Assembly (NCBI GenBank): GCA_025200525.1
Contig: CM045758.1
Coordinates: 60,824,649 to 60,888,648 of the forward strand
Direction of reading: 5' to 3'
DNA: 64,000 nt
DNA from: Camellia lanceoleosa
Lineage: Eukaryota > Streptophyta > Magnoliopsida > Ericales > Theaceae
Positions 22,164 to 33,546 of the stretch are shown here, in pieces. How positions within the stretch are numbered: position 1 is the first letter of the stretch; each line of letters begins with the position of its first letter. The notes below the pieces were generated by a model, which saw nothing but the letters and a program-made list of their open reading frames with translations, was not told the origin of the DNA and did not search any database. Made by a program: the position numbers and the translations under genes.

Positions 22164-22350
22164 ATAATTTTTAATAATAAAGATTGAGAGTTCTAATTTT
22201 GGAATTCTAAAAAGAGCTTTACTGATGTGGTAAGGAGTGAGGCTCACATGTGATGTGATGTGTGTGCCTATATTTTTTTTTTCTCTTGCCACATCATTAG
22301 AATTATGTTTAATAATTCAAAATTAGAACTCTCTATCATTATTGAATTTT
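22164..22350. mobile_element. Foldback MITE
   Basis: Inverted arms share GAGAGTTCTAATTTTG (left at 22186, right reverse complement ending at 22333). The arms extend outward as imperfect AT-rich repeat, and the loop is about 110 bp. No coding capacity. I could not fix a target duplication, so the superfamily is open. Confidence 0.55.
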
Positions 22351-22426
22351 TAAATCTTAAAAAAGATTAGTCTAATTTTTTTTTATTTAAGTAATTTAAT
22401 TACCTCCACTCATCACTTGTTAGTTC

Positions 22427-23014
22427 TGATACTGATAGACACCCCAGAAGGCTCAACCCACAGACACCCAAGAAGGCCTAATCCACAGCTCAAGGCCCAA
22501 CTCACAGACTAGGTACCAATGCTGGTCCAAGGCTAGTGGCATTCAAATACTTGTCAGACAAGGAATTAGCCAAACAAGTAGACAAAGATCCTACAAAATT
22601 ATTGCACCCACACATCAGCCATTTATTGAGGCCACTATGGCATTAAATGTGGCAAAGACCTCTCACACCGGAAGAGGCAAAATCACCGTGAACGACGTTA
22701 ACTAGACTATAGACTATCGGCCAACAGGATAGCTTGGAATAGATAAGGAAATGATGAGCAAAAGAATATAAAGAAGCTTTCGAGATACATTAGAAGTTAA
22801 ACTTTACCTTCCTACTCCTCTCTCTCTCTCTCTCTCTCTCACAATCCAAATAGTAGTTTACCTTAACCTAACTTGATCGTCGGAGTGTCCGTCAGAAGCC
22901 GACCATCCCTTGTGAACCTTTTTGCAAGCACGAGTGGAGGACCCCAAGGATAGCGGAGCAGTTAGAAGCGTGAATCAGTCCGACCTATCCACTATACAAG
23001 TACTTGCATTATCA
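22427..23014. mobile_element. 588-bp solo LTR
   Basis: Begins TGATACTGATAGAC and ends GCATTATCA, giving TGATA/TATCA inverted ends. An exact 5-bp duplication AGTTC lies at 22422-22426 and 23015-23019. It contains a CT microsatellite (about 22814-22840), as often in LTR leaders. With no second LTR or internal region, it is a solo LTR left by unequal recombination. The parent family is not identifiable from this sequence. A 5'-truncated duplicate of it, with its right flank, lies at 30839-31407. Confidence 0.85.
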
Positions 23015-23225
23015 AGTTCAAAAAATAAAAAAGTCACATTACATCACCGGCGACTCCCGTGACCCATACTTATTAAATTACGATACCACGTATGGCACAC
23101 AAAAATCATTTTTGTATACAGTAGTCAAACTCTACAACTTTGTTCAAAAAAATTGACATTGCAAGTACTGTTCCTTTTTTTTTTTTTGGAACAGAAAGTA
23201 CTGTTCTTTCTAACAATAATTTTCC
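22659..23225 (+). repeat. 567-bp direct repeat, left copy
   Basis: From CCTCTCAC to ATAATTTTCC this matches 30839-31407 with few substitutions. The unit covers the right 356 bp of the solo LTR plus 211 bp of its flanking DNA, including the AGTTC duplication. The repeat is therefore a duplication of this locus, not two independent LTR insertions. Confidence 0.85.
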
Positions 23226-23259
23226 GAATCAATTCCGATACAGCCCCCCTCAATTGAAG

Positions 23260-24728
23260 ACCCCCTCGACCCCCCCTGATGTGGCACCTGATGAAGGCAT
23301 CTAAAGAAGAATCGCACAATGAAGAAGGTGTTATACACGCACCTGAAAGACAAGAAAAATATTGAAAACAAAGACGGAAAAAAAAAAAAAAAAACGGGAA
23401 CGTCTTCCCTCTTCCCTTCCATCGTGGGTCCCCCATAGCTCTCCTCCGTCGACCATAGCTCTCTTCTGTCGACCATAGCATTTTGTCAGGTAATGTTACT
23501 CAAAAACCCCTGATTCTCCCTCATTCTCCCTCTCTCTCTCTATCTACATCAACCATGCTAAAACTATCATGGTTGATGCTCATAATTTGGGGTTCTGTAT
23601 AAAATCTGTTCATAACCCCAAATTATGACATCCCTGCATGTTATCAGTTTGTTTTGGCCGATATTTATTGAAACATTGAAGCAGAGAATTTCTCTGTGAT
23701 TATCAAATTTTTGACTGTAGTCATTAACTTTTTGGACATTACAAAAGGTGCAAAGTATACAGAGAAAAAACGGATAGTTGTAATGATATCTATGATAGCA
23801 TCAATGCTAGGATTATAACTCTAAACTTTTGAATCTACTGATAAATATATTGCCCAGAGCTTCATCTCTGCATAATTTAGAGTAGGATTCTTGTTTCATT
23901 TTTATTTTTTTATTTTTTTTACTTTTCAATTACAAATAGAGAAACTTACTCTTTCTAGGGTTCTTGTGATTGTGCAATCTTGTTTGGGTTGTTAAATTTT
24001 TCTTTTTAAATTCTTCATTTACCTTCAAGTGAAAGAGATAATTGCAAAGTCAATGGTAAAGAGAGCTTTAGATTTCTATATGAGTGAGATAATGTAGGAA
24101 AGATTAGAAGTACCAAGCTTGGTTTTGCTACTTTTTAAACATATAACAGTACTTAGAGACAAAAAACTATGAAATTGTGACAAAAAGTAGTGGAAAACTT
24201 TGTTTGACAAAAAGCAGTGGAAAACTTCAAAGTTTCATAATAGATGTTTGATAATTTCAATCAAACATTGTATTTGATAACAGATGTCTGTCTTCACAGA
24301 TGTTTGATTGAAATACAATTTGTTTTATAATATTTTAGCTGATGTTTGATTAGTTTTATAATCAAACATCTGTGATGATTATAAGATTTTGAAAGTTTAT
24401 TATTAGATCAAAGTTTCAATCATCACAGATGTTTGATTAGATGTTTGAAAGTTGATTATTAGATCAATGTTTCAATCATCACAGATATGTTCAACAAAGT
24501 TTATTATTAGATGTTTGATTAGTTTAATAATTTTATTATTAGTTTTATAATATTTTAGCTGATGTTTGATCTTATAAACATCTGTGATTAGTTTTACACA
24601 TCACAGATGTTTGAATTTGTTTGATGGTTTATTTCAACAATTTCTACAGTTTATTAGTTGATGTTTGATCTTATAAAATTATTATTCTAAAATCATTCTA
24701 TTTAAATTTCATTTTTGATTCTCGTAGA
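23260..24728. other. Non-coding 5' region of the Mutator-like element
   Basis: No coding signal. 24283-24620 contains repeated and inverted copies of CACAGATGTTTGATT just upstream of the FAR1-like start codon. The leader before that is AT-rich. It probably holds the promoter and possibly transposase binding sites; neither is demonstrated. Confidence 0.5.
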
Positions 24729-27214
24729 ATGGAGGTCGATTCAAATGGTGGTGACAATCCTTCAGTAAATGAGGGTGAACAAGTTGAATCTGATTTCCGA
24801 CCCCCTCAAAAACAAGTTGAAGAACCAAAAAAGGGTATGTGTTTTAGCTCAAGGGAAGAAGTGTACACATTTTATGCCACATATGCTAAGCATGTTGGCT
24901 TTTCTATAGCTCATAGAGCACAACATTTTGGAGATGATGGCGAATTAAAAAACTTTGCAATTGAATGTTCTCGAGCGGGGGAGAGAAAAAAGAAATTAGA
25001 AGTAAACCCTTTGAAGCCATCTTTGTCCACAAAAATTGGTTGCAAAGCAAGGGTACGAGATACTCTACAAAAAAATCGGACATATATGTTAACCACAGTT
25101 AACCTTGAGCATAATCGTGATTTGATTCCCACCGACTCTCGTCATTTTGCAATGAATAAGAAAATTCGTACTCCTGTGAAGAGAAGATTAGAAATCAATG
25201 ATCAAGCAGGGATTGGGGTGTCTAGGAACTATCATTCAATGGTTGTTGAAGCGAGGGGATACGAGTCATTGACATTTGATGAGCGAGATGCAAGGAATTA
25301 CATTAATAGAGCTAGAAGATTAAGGCTTGGTGAAGGTGATGCCGAATCACTTCAAAGTTATTTTACGAAGATGCAAGCACATAGTGAGAAATTCTTTTAT
25401 GTGATTGATGTTGATGAGGAGTTTCGCATTAGAAACTTGTTTTGGGCTGATGCAAGGAGTCAGGCTATGTATGAATCATTTGGAGATGTTGTTTCATTTG
25501 ACACAACTTATCTGACGAACAAATATGACATGCCATTTGCTCTATTTGTAGGAGTCAATCACCATGGACAGTCTATTTTGCTTGGTTGTGGATTATTATC
25601 TAGTGAAGACACCGACACATTTGTTTGGCTATTCAAGTCATGGTTAAGTTGCATGTCAAATAAACCTCCAAAAGCTATCATAACTGATCAGTGCAGAATT
25701 CAATCTTTATGATAATGAATGGTTGGGGGTACTATATCATGAGCGGCATCGATGGGTTCCTGTATATGTTAAAGACATTTTTTAGGCTGGCATGTCAACA
25801 ACACAACGAAGTGAAAGCATGAATGCTTTTTTTGATGGATATGTCAACCCGAAGACTACATTAAAACAATTTGTTGAACAATATGACAATGCGTTGAGAA
25901 GTAAGGTAGAGAAAGAGAAGAAATCAGACTTCAAGTCTCGACACAAATTGTTTGATTGTCTAACTATATATGGCTTTGAGAAGCAATTTCAACAAGCCTA
26001 CACCAATGCAAAATTCAAAGAAGTTCAAGGAGAGTTGAAGAGATTAGTGTACTGTCAAGCCTTGATTGTCAAAGAGGAGGGAGCAATTTGTATATATAAT
26101 GTCCAAGAAGCGATGGTAGTTTGTGACAAGATGAAGCATATGGATTTTGTTGTGTATTTTAATTCAATTGAATGTGAAGTTCAGTGTATATGTCGGTTGT
26201 TTCAGTTTAGAGGGATTATGTGTGCTCACTCACTCGCAGTGCTTGTGAGAAGGTGCATAAATGAGGTGCCAAGTAAGTACATTTTGCCACATTGGAGGAA
26301 AGATTTGGTTTGAGAGTACACATACATCAAAACCACATACACTGGCTTTGGGGATGATTTCAATACAAGTTGTTATGAGAGGATGAACAAGAAATTGATC
26401 GCCATTATACAACTTGCTGGTAATTCGGAAGGGAAAATTAAAATTATAGACCGTGGGTTGGATGAAATGAAGGATAGAGTCATGCACGATGAATCGGGTG
26501 ATGGGAGTAATTTACCACCTTCTACTAATAGGATACCATCTTCTACAAAAAGTCCAATTGCCACCGAATGTACATCGGGTGCTAGTACGAGGAAGGTGGT
26601 TAGTCCTTTGGTTGTTCGGTGAAGAGGCCGTCTAGTAACGAAACGAAAGGTTGCCAAAGTAGATCAAATAGTGAATCGGTTCAAGGCAACGGCAAAAAAA
26701 CAAATAAAAGCAAAGGTAAATTGTATATTGAATTGAACTTGTATATTAAATTGAACTTGTTTTTTATTTTTTTAACAAACTCTTTTCAACTACATTTTTA
26801 CAAACTCTTGAACCAATATAGGCTGCTAAGGTTCTTCAATTTAAAGCTCAAGATCAAGCTCAAGCTCAAGCTTATACATCATATTATCCTTATATGGTTG
26901 GCATGCAAAATAGTGTGTATGCACCGGTATGTGTTCATAAGACGACTTTACATTCATTTTTTGTTTTCATTTACAAATATTTTGTAACATGTATTTTTTT
27001 ACTTCAATTATGACAGGTCGTAAATGCTATTGGAGGCACATCTCTTATCCCATCGAACTTTGTAAGCGGCACACTGAGAAGTTTGATGAGTGCTCCAACT
27101 CAATTTTTTGGATCTAAATCTCTAACCCCATTGGGTTCTAATGCATGTACACCGGGAATGAATGATGGACATTGCACAGCGCGAATGAATGTTGGAGATT
27201 GTAGAAATGTTTGA
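24729..27214 (+). pseudogene. FAR1-like MULE transposase, three exons, decayed
   Basis: Exon 1 runs from ATG 24729 to 26715, exon 2 is 26822-26926 and exon 3 is 27017-27214. All junctions are GT-AG and in phase 0. Domains: FAR1-type N-terminal DNA-binding region (about residues 35-135, FSSREEVYTFYATYAKHVGF), then the MULE transposase core with the first catalytic D in SFDTTYLTNKYDMPFALFVG and the second in IITDQC, then a SWIM zinc finger CICRLFQFRGIMCAH, a basic RGRLVTKRK-type segment and a Gln/Ala-rich tail. Damage: an internal deletion right after ITDQC joins it to the FNLYDNEW segment and removes the third catalytic residue and the CLWH-type region; stops lie at 25710, 25783, 26311 and 26620. 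The simple intron pattern and Mutator-like ends favour a transposon over a host FAR1 regulator. Confidence 0.85.
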
Positions 27215-27359
27215 CTAGTTTATTGAACATTGACATTTTGTTTTTGAGATTGAAACTTATTATGTTAAGTCTCATGTTACATGTGTAACGCATGTTGTGT
27301 ATGAATTTCCAAGATTGGTTATTGAGTTCATGGTTTATTTTGACAATCTATCTTTCAGC

Positions 27360-28040
27360 ATTTTCATTTCACAGTTGATGGTTTAAAAAATTCTATAAAA
27401 AAATCCGTTTCATTTTGCTATTTTGACAGTGTTTGAGCATTTTGTCAGTGTTTGAGCATGATTTTTTAAGAGTTCATACAGAATCTCTGTTGACAGTTCA
27501 TGGTTTAAGAAATCTGTAAGAAAAATGATTTTAGCCAAAATATGATTTTTTCAATTCATGGTTCAAATTTGTAAAAATCTGTGTAAAATCTGCAAAAATC
27601 TGTCAAATCTGTAAAAATCTGTGTAAAATCTGAAATCTGTGTAAAAATCTCATTCATGGTTCATAGTTTATGCTCAAATGTCAAATCTGGTTCATGGTTC
27701 TGTCAATGATGGTTCATGGATCATGCTCAAATCTCAAATCTGGTTCATGGTTCTGTAATTGATGGTTCATGGTTCATGTTGTTTAAAATCTGTTTATAGT
27801 TCAAATCTGTAAAAATCTGTTTATGGTTCAAATCATGGTTGCCAAAATATGTCTGTTTATGGTTCAAATCTGTTTATGGTTCAAATCATGGTTCAAATCT
27901 AAAAAAAATCTATCATGGTTCATACTCAACATCTTGATTCCACAACAATTCTACAACATCTTCAATCCACAACAAACCTGTTTAAAATCTGACATGGTTT
28001 AAAATCTGTCATGGGTCATGGTTTAGTTCATGGTTTAAAA
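27360..28040 (+). repeat. Short-period ATCTGTAAAA / GGTTCATG repeats
   Basis: Irregular repeats of AAATCTGTAAAAATCTG and TCATGGTTCA fill the region after the transposase gene. Inverted counterparts (ACAGATTTTTACACAG) occur at 30130-30320 near the other end of the element, so the two blocks form a loose subterminal inverted pair. Confidence 0.6.
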
Positions 28041-28047
28041 CCTATTC

Positions 28048-28157
28048 ATGGTTCACATCTTCATTCCACAACAATTCCACAATAACACATCTTCATTTCA
28101 TAACAATTCCACAATAACACATCTTCATTCCACAACAATTCCACAATACCACATCTT
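28048..28157 (+). repeat. 33-bp tandem repeat
   Basis: Three to four copies of a 33-bp unit beginning ACATCTTCATTCCACAAC and containing CAATTCCACAATA, with a few substitutions. The open frame across it is a product of the repeat, not a gene. Confidence 0.8.
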
Positions 28158-28334
28158 CATTCAACAATTCAACAATGACAATTCAACAATTCAGTGGGTC
28201 ATTTCCATTCCACTCAAAAATTCAACAATTCACAACAAAATATATTCCATTCCACAAAACATATTCAACAATACATATTTCATTCCAGAACAAAACATAG
28301 TTCAATCTACTTCTACTTCTACTTCTAACTAGCA

Positions 28335-28757
28335 TTACATCTTCATAAGTAATAACACACCAATTACAAGCAAGAAAAACATCACAAATTCTAGTTTTTG
28401 CATCTTTGCACTAACAAAGGTAAATTGTTTCGTCATAGATCTTTGTTGTTCGGTCATAGCTCGAAGTTGTTCCGTCATAGATCTTTGTTGTTCGGTCATA
28501 GCTCAAACTTGTTCCGTTATAGATCTTAGCAGTTCTCTTTCTACTTGTCTTGGAATTTCTTGATCTCCACATTCTGAATTCATAGGCACACACCATCCAA
28601 TGAAAATACCACAACCATTGCAAGAGTAGAATAGCTTGTTTTTGTTTCGATCACTCTCAGAAATTTGAATCATGGCCTTTTTCTTACATGTAGGACAATT
28701 TTTGCTGAAGTACATCAACCGATCTAAGCTACTGGCATTGACAGTTGAACTTGACAT
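28335..28757 (-). pseudogene. GRF zinc-finger, coiled-coil, membrane-tail protein (one stop)
   Basis: The best start is the ATG at 28757 (MSSSTVNASS), directly after an intron-acceptor-like TTGTTATTGCAG. Domains: GRF-type zinc finger at about residues 20-55 (CPTCKKKAMIQISESDRN, then FYSCNGCGIFIGWC), a coiled coil with repeated RSMTEQ/RAMTEQ units at about residues 80-115, and a C-terminal hydrophobic stretch FVMFFLLVIGVLLL that looks like a membrane anchor. The end is a TAA at 28335. One TGA (28503) interrupts the frame between zinc finger and coiled coil, probably CGA or similar mutated. Small GRF proteins of this layout are widespread in plant genomes. It lies tail to tail with the FAR1-like gene inside the same element, so I infer it is an accessory gene of the transposon. 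Confidence 0.75.
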
Positions 28758-28859
28758 CTGCAATAACAAGTTATCCTCATTAACTGAAAATTGAATCAAA
28801 AAGTGAACTCAATAGTCTCATATGGGAATAGTCTGAAATTGAATCAAAAAGTGAAAATT

Positions 28860-29130
28860 CAAACACTGTCAGTTTGAATTTGAACTCATACAAGTTACAT
28901 TTTATGTGCATTGGGCTAGTTCCATTTTTGAATTGTAAGTGAAATTTGAACATTGACACCTTGTATGAGTTCAAACACTGTCAGTTTGAATTTGAACTCA
29001 ATTTGACAAATAAGTTCAACTTCAAGTTCAAATTCATTTTCCAAATTCAAATGAGTTCAAACTCATTTCACTTACAGTTTGAATTTGAACTCATTTCACT
29101 TACACTGTTTGAACTCATTTCACTTACACT
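28860..29130. repeat. Local repeats of AGTTTGAATTTGAACTCA
   Basis: Direct and inverted copies of AGTTTGAATTTGAACTCA and TTCAAACTCATTTCACTTAC, including a duplicated CACTGTCAGTTTGAATTTG at 28864 and 28975. Non-coding, upstream of the GRF gene on its strand. Confidence 0.55.
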
Positions 29131-30838
29131 GAACTATATACACACTGGCAAGTTGGCAACCAATACTTCAAACCAAGTCCATATAACTCAGTGTGCGATT
29201 AGCAAATTTCATAAATCCAAGTCAAACTCCATTAAGTAAATAGAAGAGTTAAACAACTTTGTTTACAGAACAAAACTAGTTATTATCTTAATATCTAAAC
29301 CACTGTAAGAATAAAATTTATAATTCAGCATTTAACAGACACATAATTTAGCCATCATTTGACACATCACTTTGCAACTTCCAAAAAACTGAATTCAATT
29401 CATTAAGAGATTATGGGTAAGTCAAACCCAACAGAAAATGGAAATAAGAAATTTGTGTATAGTAATAAAGAAATGTCGACCTCAAACAAAACTAGGACTA
29501 TATGTCTTATCTCAGACAGAAGAACAAGATTTGGTACAGTACTACGAGAAAGTCACCCATATTGAACTAAAAACACATTTATTTGCTAAGAATCACTGCC
29601 ACTCTCAACATTTTAGATGGCACTTATACCCATGAGCAATTTGGAGTTTAAGGTTTCTACTGAAAGATGCAATATGGCTTAATGATTCTATATTTCTTTA
29701 CTTCCTTTATAAACATTCTAAGATGCTTCAACTTTATTATGTGAACTCATTTCTCAATGACAAACAAGAAATTTCAATAGTGAAAAGAAGAGTACAACGG
29801 CAAAGATGGATAAGGTATCATCCAATTCTTAGGGGGTGGAAAGAAAAGGCAAATTGAATACAACAAAAACAAAATAAATGACCCCTACAGCCCCCAACAA
29901 ATCTAGCCCTGTACCGTAACTACAAATGGTGCTCAAAATTGATCCTCAACTGCCATCATAATGGGAGCTCCCTCCTCGGCCAATAACTCATGGTAAGACT
30001 CAAAGACCATTAAACCCACTGGGAAGAAGTTATACCTCCACTGGGAAGAACCCTATAACGCTACCCATTACATCTCTAAGAAGATGTTGATTGCAGAAAT
30101 TTCAGAAATTTGATTCAACAAATTTCAATTTTAGAAATTTGATTTTTACACAGATTTTACATAATAATAAAATATGGAATTGAGAATAATAAAATATATG
30201 TTAATTAGGGCATCAATCCATATGTTCAGATTTTACACAGATTTTCAATTTCAAAAATTCAATCCATATGTTCAGATTTTACAGAGATTTTTACACAGAT
30301 TTCAGAAATCTGAACAAATCTGTAGAAATTAGGGCATCAACAACATATATATGTTAATTTCAAAATTTTCAACAACATATATATTTCCTCAACTTGGGGA
30401 TGACAATTTCTGAAATTGGCAAAATTAGGGCAAAATCAACATATATATATATATATACACCAGATTAAAATAGAGGCAGTCGGGACTCGGGAGGACAGAG
30501 TAGGACCTGTTGTCGGGGCGTGAAGGGGAGAAGGGGGTCCGTCGAATGAGATGGAAAGAGAGGGAGTGTGTCAGGCGTCAGGCGTCACAGTCAAGGACGT
30601 CGAAGTGAAAGAGAGGAGCTGAGGGAGTCGGCCTTCGGAGTTGGGAGTTGGAGCTGTCCGTCGAGTGAGGGGGAGCTGTCCGTCGAGTTCAGGAGTCGTT
30701 CTGCCTCTCGATCGCCATTGTCATTGAGCTATATTTTCCCGTTCAAAAATGTTTTTGAATTCTGAAAGAGGAGGAGCGTCGGCTTTGTATGTCACATGAC
30801 CCATCACGTGCTATCTAGCTCAGAGGGGGTCGAAGGGG
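29131..30838. other. Non-coding right part of the Mutator-like element
   Basis: No gene recognised. 30480-30840 is unusually GC-rich for this window and leads to the right terminal repeat. It may hold the promoter of the minus-strand GRF gene. An AT microsatellite is at about 30441-30458. Confidence 0.5.
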
Positions 30839-30993
30839 CCTCTCACGTCGGAAGAGGCAAAATCACCATGAACGACGTTAACCAGACTATAGACTTTCGG
30901 CCAACAAGACAGCTTGGAATAGATAAGGAAATGATGAGCAAAAGAATATAAAGAAACTTTCGAGATACATTAGAAGTTAAACTTTACCTTCCT

Positions 30994-31033
<40 letters not shown>

Positions 31034-31407
31034 CCAAATAGTAGTTTACCTTAACCTAACTTGATCGTCGAAGTATCTGTCAGGAGCCGACCATCCCTTG
31101 TGAACCTTTTTACAGGCACGAGTGGAGGACCACAAGAATAGCGGAGCAGTTAGAAGCGTGAATCAGTCCGACTTACCCACCATACAAGTACTTGCATTAT
31201 TAAGTTCAAAAAATAAAAAAGTCAAATTACGTCACCGGCGACTCCTGTGACCCATACTTATTAAATTAAGATACCACGTATGACACACAAAAATCATTTT
31301 TGTATACAGTAGTCAAACTCTGCAACTTTGTTCAAAAAAATTGACATTGCAAGTACCGTTCCTGTTTTTTGAACAGAAAGTACTGTTCGTTCTAACAATA
31401 ATTTTCC
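30839..31407 (+). repeat. 567-bp direct repeat, right copy
   Basis: Partner of 22659-23225. It lacks the first 232 bp of the solo LTR but has the LTR end (ATTATTA at 31202), the AGTTC flank (31203-31207) and the same 200 bp beyond. A longer CT microsatellite (about 30999-31030) and scattered substitutions distinguish it. Confidence 0.85.
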
Positions 31408-32757
31408 AATTAGTCAAGCTAGAAAGCATTTGGTCACAGGGTGTTCCTGTACGTCACTGTATCCAAACGTGATATCATGTATCCAAACGCCATAATTGAC
31501 TTTAAAAAACAGAAAAAGTTATAAACCAATTTTGGTTAATTTGGAATCATCAAAAAAGTTAATTTATTAATTTATTAAAAAATATTTGATAACCCGAAAA
31601 TATAAGATTCGAATGACTCAAAAATGATAAAATGACATCATTTTACATCCAAAACGACATCGTTTTGGATATTTCAAACCATTCAAGTCACATATTTTCG
31701 GACCACCAACCATTGCTGTAATTTATTCAAATCATATTATTTTTTATTTTTATATATTTTTTCTTCATAATAAATTAAAAAAAATTAAAAGTACGTAATA
31801 CTCAAAAATAATTATTCAAACAACACCAATCTAACCCAATCATAGTACAATTCTCGTATTTTACTTATAAAATTATTACTTGAACCGATTGTTGAAACTA
31901 AATGAATTAAACAAAAGTTTAAGTACAAGATTCATCAATTATCCCATACATTGAAAAATATATAAATTTTTATAGTATTATTTTTCATACAATTTTATAA
32001 TTTTAATAGAATTTAGGCCAAGTTTGGATAGTATGAAAAAAGCTAAAAAGTTACTCAAAAAGTTAAAAAGTTAATACTATTCACCAAAAGTCAACAATTA
32101 CGGCTGCACAACTCTCAATCTTAATTTTTTTCCTACAAATCAATTTTTACAATTTTTTATGACACATTTTTTCATAAAAAGTAAAAAAGTTATCCCAAAC
32201 ATCCATATTTTTTCCCTCAACTTTTTAATCTAAAAAGGCAAAAAATACACTTATTTAAGACACCCCAAACAACCCTTTTTAGATTGTTTATGCTAAAAAA
32301 ATAAAAAAATTATTAATTGGGTGCTGTTTGAAGGCGAGAAATAGTGTTTTCAAAAAAAATAAAAAAGAATAAAAAGGTTACTTTCATATACGTTTCTCAC
32401 TTCTAGTTTTTAACTTTGAACTCTCACCCAACAAGCGGCACTTCTATACCGGAGAAAAAAACAATGGCCAAAATTCACATTAATAATCAAGACTTTATTA
32501 CTGATCCAAAAAAAAAAAAATCAAGACTTATTTAAAATATGACCCCACATTCATTCAGAACTTGAAATATGAGCCATTAATATAAAAATCTTGGACAATT
32601 TTCAGATAATTTTTTAGTTCATAGATCTACTGCTCACCCAGATGTAACATTTTACAATCTATACTCTCTATATTATTATACTAAAAATGAGGGTTAAATT
32701 TGATCTCTTGAAACTTCCTTTAGCTAATACAAAAAATAAATAAATAAATACATCCAC
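31408..32757. other. AT-rich DNA with MITE relics
   Basis: No gene. 32016-32275 is probably a MITE of the 21232 family (ends GGCCAAGTTTGG and GGGTTGTTTGGG, interior CATAAAAAGTAAAAAAGT), without a clear target duplication. 32496-32520 is a tiny poly-A insertion. Confidence 0.5.
32496..32520 (+). mobile_element. Very short poly-A retro-insertion
   Basis: TATTACTGATCC followed by 13 A is enclosed by an exact 9-bp duplication TCAAGACTT (32487-32495 and 32521-32529). It looks like an extremely 5'-truncated LINE-driven insertion. Confidence 0.6.
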
Positions 32758-32767
32758 ATCCCTCACA

Positions 32768-33151
32768 TGAGCGAGGATCCTTTCCTTTGATCCTCTTCTT
32801 GGCTCCTTACTTGGTGAGCTATTGAGCTCACTTTTGGACCCAATTTCGATAATTTGAACCGTTTACATTTTACAATTTGTCATTTATATCATACCTATAA
32901 AAAATCAAATCAATCGGATATCGAAAATCACATGAACTAAAAATTTTATTAAATAATAAAACTGTGTATTAAATTTTTTTTAATAAACGATTTTTAGTTC
33001 TTCTGATATCCGATCAATTAAATTTTTTACACGTATAATATACATGACAAATTGTAAAATGTGAATAATTTAAATTATCACAATTGAACCTAGAAGTGGA
33101 TCCAATAAGCCACCATATAAAAAGTTAAGGAGAGGATCCAAGGAGATTTTA
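32768..33151. mobile_element. Long-arm foldback MITE A (Mutator-like target duplication)
   Basis: Two arms of roughly 170 bp are inverted copies (left: ATTTGAACCGTTTACATTTT; right, reverse complement: ATTTAAATTATTCACATTTT, and so on). An exact 10-bp direct repeat ATCCCTCACA flanks the element at 32758-32767 and 33152-33161. The 9-10-bp duplication and long arms fit a Mutator-derived MITE. No coding capacity. Confidence 0.8.
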
Positions 33152-33169
33152 TCCCTCACACATCTCAAT

Positions 33170-33537
33170 CTGAATCAGTATCCCCTCCTTGTATTTCTTA
33201 CTTATTGGGCCATTGGGCTCACTTTTAGACTCAATTTTGATAATTCGAATCGTTTATATTTTAAGATTTATTTATTATATCATACCTGTAAAATATCAAG
33301 TTAATCGGATATCAAAAAACATGTATTTGGAAAAATCGAACTAAACGTTATTTTTTTAAAGAATTTAATAAATAATTTTCTGAACACATGCTTTCTGATA
33401 TCTAACCAACTTAATTTTTTACAAATATAATATACTGAACAAATTTTAAAATATGACCAATTCAAATTATTAAAATTGAGCCTAAAAATAAATTCAATAA
33501 CTCAATAAGTAGAAATTACAAGAAAGAGATTCTGATT
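33170..33537. mobile_element. Long-arm foldback MITE B
   Basis: Related to element A and in the same orientation, but more diverged. The ends CTGAATCAGTATC and GGAATCAGAATC (reverse complement) continue into long arms. An 8-9-bp duplication ACATCTCAA / CCATCTCAA lies at 33161-33169 and 33538-33546. It stands only a few bases from element A. Confidence 0.75.
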
Positions 33538-33546
33538 CCATCTCAA

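Larger units (their letters stand above)
23259..30840. mobile_element. Mutator-like element carrying FAR1-like and GRF zinc-finger genes
   Basis: The likely ends are an imperfect 21-bp inverted repeat: left GACCCCCTCGACCCCCC, right reverse complement GGCCCCTTCGACCCCCT, three mismatches over 21 bp. Inside are a plus-strand FAR1/MULE-type transposase relic (24729-27214) and a minus-strand GRF zinc-finger gene (28757-28335), tail to tail. Repeats rich in ATCTG lie at both 27480-27910 and, inverted, 30090-30330. I found no 9-bp target duplication, and both flanks are copies of the same 567-bp sequence, so the exact boundaries are uncertain. Confidence 0.6.

Noticed and set aside
24729..27214. Domesticated host FAR1/FHY3 regulator
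   Set aside because: Internal deletion, several stops, Mutator-like ends and a partner GRF gene fit a dead transposon better.
22427..31202. 22427-23014 and 30839-31202 as the two LTRs of one retrotransposon
   Set aside because: The right copy continues into the same non-LTR flank as the left, including the AGTTC duplication, so it is a duplicated locus. No retrotransposon genes lie between them.
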